Shown piece after piece: positions 1-3,623 of a stretch of 7,071 bases of DNA (position 1 is the first letter of the stretch; every line of letters starts with the position of its first letter). The notes beneath the pieces were generated by a model. The model did no database searches. It was not told the origin of the DNA and saw nothing but the letters and a program-made list of their open reading frames with translations. Source of the DNA: Sedimentisphaerales bacterium. GTDB taxonomy: Bacteria; Planctomycetota; Phycisphaerae; Sedimentisphaerales; SM23-30. The stretch spans positions 1 to 7,071 of the forward strand of contig DAOWIP010000098.1 of the NCBI GenBank assembly GCA_030640865.1. Reading direction: 5' to 3'. Both the position numbers and the translations under genes were made by a program.

Positions 1-102
1 GCGGGGGTGGCGGGACTTCTGAATTTGCTGTGTATTCTGGATGTTCTGGATCGGAAGCCCATATCTCTGCCGAGGCAAAACGGTGTTGTCGAGAAAGGAT
101 AA
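1..102 (+). CDS. C-terminal tail of an unidentified, probably membrane-associated protein (partial)
   Basis: Frame 1 is open from the window edge to a TAA at 100-102, giving 33 residues. The visible part starts with a hydrophobic stretch (AGVAGLLNLLCILDVL) and ends with a polar, basic tail (DRKPISLPRQNGVVEKG). This looks like the end of a last membrane helix followed by a short tail. I do not recognise the family. The reading frame is preferred over an overlapping frame (30-227) because its stop lies only 6 nt before a small membrane protein gene whose ribosome binding site sits in its last codons, the usual arrangement of translationally coupled operon genes. The start and most of the gene lie outside the window, so function cannot be assigned. 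Confidence 0.5.
   Translation, partial: AGVAGLLNLLCILDVLDRKPISLPRQNGVVEKG
94..99 (+). promoter_or_regulatory. Ribosome binding site deciding a TTG start
   Basis: AAAGGA lies 9 nt before the TTG at 109-111. It sits inside the last codons of the upstream partial gene and supports the rare TTG start of the 84-residue gene. Confidence 0.45.
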
Positions 103-108
103 AGTATC

Positions 109-363
109 TTGTGGAACTCGTGTTATATCCTGGCGGAATTGTTCGGTCAGCCGCTGTATGTGCCCACCAATGCCTTGTCGCTCTTATGGGCTTTGCCGAT
201 TTGTCTGAGTATCGCGGTGGTTTATAAAGCGATCAAGCTGGAAACTATGCGGCCGTGGATATTTGTGCGGGAGGTACTGCTGCTGTTTGTTACTATAATC
301 GGTTTTTTAAGTGTGGTGGCTGCGGGACTGCTGGGGATATCGTGTTTGGCAGGCCAGTTCTGA
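109..363 (+). CDS. Small two-helix membrane protein of unknown function
   Basis: An 84-residue protein with a TTG start and TGA stop at 361-363. Two hydrophobic segments are visible: about residues 22-40 (NALSLLWALPICLSIAVV) and about 55-80 (a leucine/valine/glycine-rich stretch after FVRE). They are separated by a charged loop with K40, K43, E45, R48 and R54. This fits a small integral inner-membrane protein with both ends on the same side. The start is supported by AAAGGA 9 nt upstream and by tight spacing (6 nt) after the preceding stop. I do not recognise a family; it is probably an accessory subunit of whatever its cut-off operon partner does. A convergent gene follows on the other strand. 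Confidence 0.6.
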   Translation: MWNSCYILAELFGQPLYVPTNALSLLWALPICLSIAVVYKAIKLETMRPWIFVREVLLLFVTIIGFLSVVAAGLLGISCLAGQF

Positions 364-503
364 CATAAATAGCGTAGCGTTTTTGGGCGACCACACAGGG
401 TCGCCCCTACTTTGCATAAACTGCGCGTAAAGCATGCCACCCGTTGAGCCATCCACCTCGAAGACTCGGTGGCTGCCACCCAGTCGAAGGCGGTTAATTT
501 AAC
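364..503. other. Convergent intergenic spacer with palindromes
   Basis: This 140-nt spacer separates the small plus-strand membrane gene from the convergent M48 gene. It holds a strong hairpin (385-406), two copies of GCCACCC (436-442, 475-481), the second forming a GGTGGC/GCCACC mini-palindrome at 468-480, and a GGTTAA-T-TTAACC palindrome at its right end. No convincing U-tract terminator is seen for either strand and there is no coding ORF. Confidence 0.5.
385..406. repeat. Strong hairpin, GGGCGACC stem (REP-like)
   Basis: GGGCGACC (385-392) and GGTCGCCC (399-406) pair perfectly over 8 bp around a 6-nt loop, followed by CTAC. I recall similar GGGGCGACC/GGTCGCCCCTAC words as dispersed intergenic repeats in many bacterial genomes. 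It lies between convergent genes and may end transcription, but no run of T follows it on either strand, so it is called a repeat rather than a terminator. Confidence 0.55.
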
Positions 504-504
504 C
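492..504. repeat. Perfect palindrome at the M48 gene stop
   Basis: GGTTAA (492-497), a single T, and TTAACC (499-504) form a perfect 6-bp inverted repeat that touches the TAG stop of the M48 gene (504-506). The one-base spacer is too short for an ordinary RNA hairpin with all pairs formed. It could be a protein-binding site or chance. Confidence 0.3.
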
Positions 505-1364
505 TACAGTTTTTCTCCTTTGAGCGTGGCGGTAAGCAGTAGTCGCATTTTGAGGTATCGGTCGGCGTGAGGGTCAGGCCTGGGCGGCAGATGCTGGTGG
601 TAATTCAATGAGATGTGTTCGCGAACCTGCTCGATACGCTTACGCGTCAGAGGATGGCTTTGGAATAACTCGAAAAATGAACTTTCTTTTCCCTTTTCCT
701 TTCCCTTTCCCTGTTTCAGTAGTATCTCCATCAACTCGATCATCCCACAGGGGTTATAGCCGGCCCGGCTCATGTATCTGATTCCCAATTCGTCGGCCTG
801 GTATTCGTCTTTACGGCTGTAACGCAGGTTCAGAAACTTTGTGCTGTATTCGGTTGCGGTTTGGGCCGCGGAGGCATATTCGCCTTCCAGCGCGTATTGA
901 GCAAGCTTCAACAGAATTTTAGCTCCCCATTGCCTCTGCATGGCGTGCACGTTATGCAGGGCGCACACATGGCCGATCTCATGGCCCAGCACCGCCGCCA
1001 ACTGACGTTCGTTTTCCATCTTTTTCATCAACCCGGCGGTAATATATACCTTTCCACCCGGCAGGGCGAAGGCATTGGGCACATCGGACGCCAATAGTGT
1101 AAATTCGTAAGGCATCTTCCGGTCTGCCGCCTTGGCTACTTTTCCACCGACACTGCGAACGTATTCCTGCAGTTGGGTGTTGGATACTTTACCGTCGAAG
1201 TGCTTTTCCAGGCCGCCCGCCGCCTGCCGGCCAATTGCGATCTCCTGTTTTTCACTGATGACGACAAGCTGCTTCTGACCTGTCGCCGGATTGACCCGAC
1301 AGCCGGGCGCGAAAAACAGTAATACCAGCATCGCTATAATATGTCGGTTCTGAAAACGTCTCAT
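504..1364 (-). CDS. M48 family zinc metalloprotease lipoprotein (LoiP/BepA/Oma1-like)
   Basis: A 286-residue predicted envelope protease. The N-terminus (MRRFQNRH, then a hydrophobic run to APGC) is a lipoprotein signal with Cys22 as the acylated residue; the +2 residue is Arg, so in a Gram-negative cell outer-membrane sorting is likely. The HEIGH zinc motif is at 128-132, and the third zinc ligand is probably E187 in RKDEYQADELG, with D191 in its usual place. PNAFALPGGKVYI (96-108) and SHP with H237 are further family hallmarks. Such proteases degrade or help assemble outer-membrane and periplasmic proteins. The open frame extends upstream to 1592, but that would overlap the glycoside hydrolase and bury the signal peptide, so ATG at 1364 is chosen. 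No strong Shine-Dalgarno precedes it; with a 13-nt gap, coupling to the upstream gene is likely. Residues 218-227 are a Gly/Lys/Glu low-complexity insert. Family sure, substrate unknown. Confidence 0.9.
   Translation of the reverse strand: MRRFQNRHIIAMLVLLFFAPGCRVNPATGQKQLVVISEKQEIAIGRQAAGGLEKHFDGKVSNTQLQEYVRSVGGKVAKAADRKMPYEFTLLASDVPNAFALPGGKVYITAGLMKKMENERQLAAVLGHEIGHVCALHNVHAMQRQWGAKILLKLAQYALEGEYASAAQTATEYSTKFLNLRYSRKDEYQADELGIRYMSRAGYNPCGMIELMEILLKQGKGKEKGKESSFFELFQSHPLTRKRIEQVREHISLNYHQHLPPRPDPHADRYLKMRLLLTATLKGEKL
687..712. repeat. TTTCCC microrepeat inside the M48 coding region
   Basis: An imperfect tandem run of TTTCCC-type units (GGGAAA/GGAAAA on the coding strand) encodes the charged segment around residues 218-227 (GKGKEKGKE) between the helical region and the SHP motif. 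Unit slippage by 6 nt would keep the frame. Confidence 0.6.
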
Positions 1365-1377
1365 TATATCTGTGTTT

Positions 1378-2514
1378 TTAGTTTTTGGTGAGTTTCTTAA
1401 TAAATTCAACTTCTTTTGTGCTATAGGGTGTGCCGTCCGGCCTGAAAATATCGTGGAACCAGAGTTTGGGTTCGGCAGTGTACTTTTTAGTCCATGAGTT
1501 CCAGGGATATTGTGTCTGTGTCTTACCTGCGACCAATCCCCAATTAATCGCGCCGACATGACGTTCTTTAAAAATCGGCAGAATGTCCTCAAAGGTACAA
1601 CCGTGCGTACGGGCCATATATTCCGTGCAAATTATCGGCCGATTGTACTGTTCGAGCGCAGAGATTTTTCGGGTTGTCTGATGCGAGTTGTCGTAGCTGT
1701 GGAAAGTGATAACGTCGGAATTATCAAGTATAAATTGATTCAGCGGGCTGAGTTTGCCGCCTTTTTGCCACTGACCGTTGTAAAGACCAGCCGTTATCGG
1801 CTGGCGCGGATCAACTTCCCTGGCCCATCCAAACGCCTTTCTTAAAAGAGCCAGCGAAAGATACGTCTTGTTGACAGGCTCATAGCTGCCGTAACGATTT
1901 CCGTTTCTACTACCCGGTTCGTTATACATATCCCACACAAATACTCGATTGTCATTTCGGAAATGATTAATAATTCCCTTTACATAATCTTTGAGTTGAT
2001 CATGTTTAGCTGTATCCTTGAGAAGCTCGATATGCGGTGATTGCACCCAGCCGGAATTGTGAACGTGCGGTTTAGGCTCAGGCTGTCGGCCGAGCCGTGG
2101 ATGCGGATTCCAGCAACTGTCGAAAAACACAAACATAACCTTGATGTGGTGTTTGTCGGTAATAGCGAGGAACCGGTCGATGCGTTTTTTAAGACCTGCG
2201 CTGTCCTGCCGCCAGAGCAAATCATGCAGATAGACACGAATGATATTAAAGCCGATATCTGATGCCCAGCCAAGTTCCCGATCTATCGTGTCGGGATCGA
2301 ATATTTCCGCCTGCCACATCTCAAGCTGGTTTATGGCACTGGACGGAATGAAATCGCAACCGACCAGCCAGGGTTGCCTGTTACACCAGTTGTGTATTTT
2401 TTCCTGTGACCATCGTTTCGAGAGAACCTTGTTATCTTGCCGGCCTTCACTTGCTGAACAGAGTGCCGGACTAAACCATCCAAATAGCAACAAGAACGAT
2501 AAAACTGTTTTCAC
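1378..2514 (-). CDS. Secreted clan GH-A glycoside hydrolase, GH5-like
   Basis: A 378-residue protein with an N-terminal signal peptide (about 1-21, hydrophobic LSFLLLFGWF core, possible cleavage after CSA), so exported. The rest is one (beta/alpha)8-type catalytic domain. Visible hallmarks: R93 in NIIRVYLH, the acid/base Glu199 in WDMYNEP (194-200), HSY at 272-274, the likely nucleophile Glu298 in PIICTEYM, and W325 in AINWG near the active site. These match GH5-type retaining beta-glycanases; related proteins are often annotated as cellulase-family or beta-1,4-xylanase, but the substrate cannot be read from sequence. Length is normal for one catalytic domain and no carbohydrate-binding module is seen. 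The start is GTG with AGGAGA 6 nt upstream. The M48 protease gene follows after 13 nt, probably in the same transcript. GH39/GH2-like annotation is the main alternative. Confidence 0.87.
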   Translation of the reverse strand: MKTVLSFLLLFGWFSPALCSASEGRQDNKVLSKRWSQEKIHNWCNRQPWLVGCDFIPSSAINQLEMWQAEIFDPDTIDRELGWASDIGFNIIRVYLHDLLWRQDSAGLKKRIDRFLAITDKHHIKVMFVFFDSCWNPHPRLGRQPEPKPHVHNSGWVQSPHIELLKDTAKHDQLKDYVKGIINHFRNDNRVFVWDMYNEPGSRNGNRYGSYEPVNKTYLSLALLRKAFGWAREVDPRQPITAGLYNGQWQKGGKLSPLNQFILDNSDVITFHSYDNSHQTTRKISALEQYNRPIICTEYMARTHGCTFEDILPIFKERHVGAINWGLVAGKTQTQYPWNSWTKKYTAEPKLWFHDIFRPDGTPYSTKEVEFIKKLTKN

Positions 2515-2520
2515 TTTTAA

Positions 2521-2526
2521 TCTCCT
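2521..2526 (-). promoter_or_regulatory. Shine-Dalgarno for the GTG-started glycoside hydrolase
   Basis: AGGAGA on the minus strand with 6 nt to the GTG at 2514-2512. It fixes the start in front of the signal peptide. Confidence 0.7.
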
Positions 2527-2542
2527 GACCAGGCATTTTTGG

Positions 2543-2558
2543 ATGGGCTACAGCCCAT
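2543..2558. repeat. ATGGGCT-AC-AGCCCAT palindrome
   Basis: A perfect 7-bp inverted repeat with a 2-nt centre, about 30 nt upstream of the glycoside hydrolase start. No T-run follows on the minus strand, so it is not a clear terminator for hepT. It may be a dispersed intergenic repeat, a cruciform or an operator. Confidence 0.45.
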
Positions 2559-2599
2559 GTGACTTTCTACTCTTGGTCATTGGGATTTCGTTATCGTCG

Positions 2600-2613
2600 G
2601 GTGGCAGCGTCTG
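2600..2613 (+). repeat. 14-bp direct repeat, copy 1 (left of hepT/mntA)
   Basis: GGTGGCAGCGTCTG occurs here and again, identical and in the same orientation, at 3338-3351. The copies lie on either side of the toxin-antitoxin pair: this one 60 nt beyond the hepT stop. Bases just outside the 14 do not match. Confidence 0.6.
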
Positions 2614-2673
2614 CCAAGCAGGACAGGCAATGACGAATACCAGTGAACGGTATCCTTTAACAAACATTGGTGG

Positions 2674-3009
2674 TTATAACAGTCTGCTTAACTGTTCTCT
2701 CAGGTCAACTAGTTTCGTCTCAACCACGTTCCACACCGTTGCCGGATCAAGACTATCATAGCCATGCACAAGAACGTTGCGAAAACCGATAATATTACGA
2801 TGTTCATGTATCAACTCAGCGGTCTCTGGCGCAATACTATCCAACTGCATCATTGCTTCGCCGATAATTTGCAGTTCTCTTTCCAGCGCCGAGCGAAACG
2901 CGCGATCATTCATATAGTCCTCAACACTTTTACCTTTGGTGAACTCCAATAGAAATTCACAGCAATTCAACATATCATAGATATATTTTTGAGGGTCACG
3001 TAGCGACAT
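2674..3009 (-). CDS. hepT: HepT-like HEPN toxin ribonuclease (DUF86)
   Basis: A 111-residue all-alpha HEPN protein. The RNase motif RX4HXY is intact as RNVLVHGY (R77, H82, Y84 counted from the chosen start). In studied HEPN/MNT pairs the toxin cuts RNA (tRNA ends or mRNA), and the partner nucleotidyltransferase silences it by adding AMP to the Tyr of this motif. The start is ATG at 3009, because AAGGAGG lies 7 nt upstream; an in-frame ATG at 3030 would add seven residues but lacks such a site. It overlaps the end of mntA by 14 nt in a different frame, indicating translational coupling, with the antitoxin made first. Length and motif suggest an intact, active toxin. Confidence 0.88.
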   Translation of the reverse strand: MSLRDPQKYIYDMLNCCEFLLEFTKGKSVEDYMNDRAFRSALERELQIIGEAMMQLDSIAPETAELIHEHRNIIGFRNVLVHGYDSLDPATVWNVVETKLVDLREQLSRLL

Positions 3010-3307
3010 AGAGCGGCCTCCTTGTCTCATTTACACGACGAATAAAATACGGATTCCTCAAACCTCCAGGCTCGACGAGATCGATCTCCATACCGAACAG
3101 ACGCACCAGTTCCTTACGAAACTCAAAGTAATTATCAAACCGTCGCTCATTAACAGAACTGTCAAACTCAACCAGAAAATCAATATCACTTTTTGCCCGA
3201 TCAAACTCATCGGTTACAACTGAGCCGAACACATCGAGCCGAAACACATGATACAGACGGCACAACTCGGTCAGTTCCTGTCGTTTTTCTTCAATTATCG
3301 ACACCAT
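2996..3307 (-). CDS. mntA: MntA-like minimal nucleotidyltransferase antitoxin
   Basis: A 103-residue protein of the DNA polymerase beta-like minimal nucleotidyltransferase fold. Gly28-Ser29 and the metal-binding Asp41-x-Asp43 form the GS...DxD active site (FGSVV...SDIDFLVEF), and D76 in MEIDLVEP is the likely third carboxylate. The GS-to-DxD spacing is 11 residues, one more than the textbook GSX10DXD, which also occurs in this family. In known systems MntA transfers AMP from ATP to the Tyr of the HepT RX4HXY motif and so neutralises it. The start is ATG 3307 with a weak AAGAGA 7 nt upstream. The downstream hepT overlaps its last 14 nt. A 316-nt noncoding leader region precedes it, so this pair probably has its own promoter. 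Confidence 0.87.
   Translation of the reverse strand: MVSIIEEKRQELTELCRLYHVFRLDVFGSVVTDEFDRAKSDIDFLVEFDSSVNERRFDNYFEFRKELVRLFGMEIDLVEPGGLRNPYFIRRVNETRRPLYVAT
3017..3023 (-). promoter_or_regulatory. Strong Shine-Dalgarno of hepT
   Basis: AAGGAGG on the minus strand lies within the last codons of mntA, 7 nt before ATG 3009. It is among the best ribosome binding sites in the window and decides the hepT start. Confidence 0.75.
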
Positions 3308-3337
3308 TTTATAATCTCTTTTTATAGTTGCCCGACC

Positions 3338-3351
3338 GGTGGCAGCGTCTG
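3338..3351 (+). repeat. 14-bp direct repeat, copy 2 (right of hepT/mntA)
   Basis: GGTGGCAGCGTCTG, identical to 2600-2613, located 30 nt upstream of the mntA start. Its right end forms part of the arm of the hairpin at 3346-3368. Confidence 0.6.
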
Positions 3352-3368
3352 ATGTACATCATCAGGCG
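3346..3368 (-). promoter_or_regulatory. Hairpin in the mntA leader (possible operator or structured leader)
   Basis: CGTCTGATG (3346-3354) and CATCAGGCG (3360-3368) can pair over 9 positions with one G-T wobble and a 5-nt loop. Nested in it is the perfect 12-bp palindrome TGATGTACATCA (3350-3361). It ends 38 nt before the mntA ATG, a suitable place for autoregulatory binding by the toxin-antitoxin complex or for RNA structure. Function is inference. Confidence 0.35.
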
Positions 3369-3423
3369 ATGGTATTAGTCTCGTAGCGGTTTTCTTAATC
3401 TGTGCAATCCGCATAAACATGTC

Positions 3424-3437
3424 CCTGCGTAGGCAGG
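3424..3437. repeat. Short hairpin CCTGC-GTAG-GCAGG
   Basis: A 5-bp stem with a 4-nt loop, followed by AATCC. I recall the words CCTGCGTAGGCAGGAATCC as resembling a common class of short dispersed repeats in bacterial spacers. Confidence 0.4.
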
Positions 3438-3548
3438 AATCCGTGGTTACCTCTTCTCTTCTATTTTCTTTGATTCGACGTTCACCTTCATCATTGGTCC
3501 CTCTTTTTTTTTCTCTCCCCTCTTTCTCACAACTCACAACCCTTTCGA

Positions 3549-3586
3549 CTATCCGTGCCTATCCGTTGTATCCGTACTATCCGTGT
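3549..3586. repeat. Four tandem (C)TATCCGT units
   Basis: TATCCGT occurs at 3550-3556, 3560-3566, 3569-3575 and 3578-3584, a period of 9-10 nt, with variable two-base linkers. It lies 40-75 nt beyond the rseP stop. It is a short degenerate tandem repeat, not a CRISPR array. Confidence 0.65.
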
Positions 3587-3623
3587 TCTATTCTTCTTTA
3601 TTCGATGTTCAACTCTTAAATCA

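Larger units (their letters stand above)
3308..3623. other. 316-nt low-complexity intergenic region before mntA
   Basis: No believable gene is seen. From left to right it holds copy 2 of the 14-bp direct repeat (3338-3351) fused to a hairpin (3346-3368), a second hairpin (3424-3437), two degenerate ATCTGTG/ATCCGTG words (3397-3404, 3438-3446), a long pyrimidine-rich tract from about 3447 to 3545 with nine T in a row at 3504-3512, a tandem CTCACAA pair (3526-3539), and four TATCCGT units (3549-3586). The mntA promoter should lie here, but I cannot place it with confidence. A 71-codon frame on the minus strand is just translated purine-rich sequence. Confidence 0.6.

Noticed and set aside
30..227. 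Plus-strand 65-codon frame at the left edge
   Set aside because: It overlaps both the partial gene and the 84-residue membrane protein in another frame, has no upstream ribosome binding site and gives an unremarkable Cys-rich product.
385..406. Intrinsic terminator between the convergent genes
   Set aside because: The stem is strong but no U-tract follows on either strand: CTACTTT follows on plus and an A-run on minus.
1365..1592. Upstream in-frame extension of the M48 protease by 76 residues
   Set aside because: It would lie wholly or almost wholly over the end of the glycoside hydrolase gene and place a lipoprotein signal in the middle of the protein; the extra residues show no domain features.
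2240..2761. Plus-strand 173-codon frame
   Set aside because: It runs antisense across the glycoside hydrolase start, the spacer and the end of hepT; all three minus-strand assignments are better supported.
3322..3537. Minus-strand 71-codon frame in the rseP-mntA spacer
   Set aside because: The product is Lys/Arg/Glu-rich translation of a purine-rich tract, with no ribosome binding site or recognisable motif.
3549..3586. CRISPR array
   Set aside because: The units are only 7-8 nt with 2-3 nt between them; there are no spacers of CRISPR length and no cas genes.
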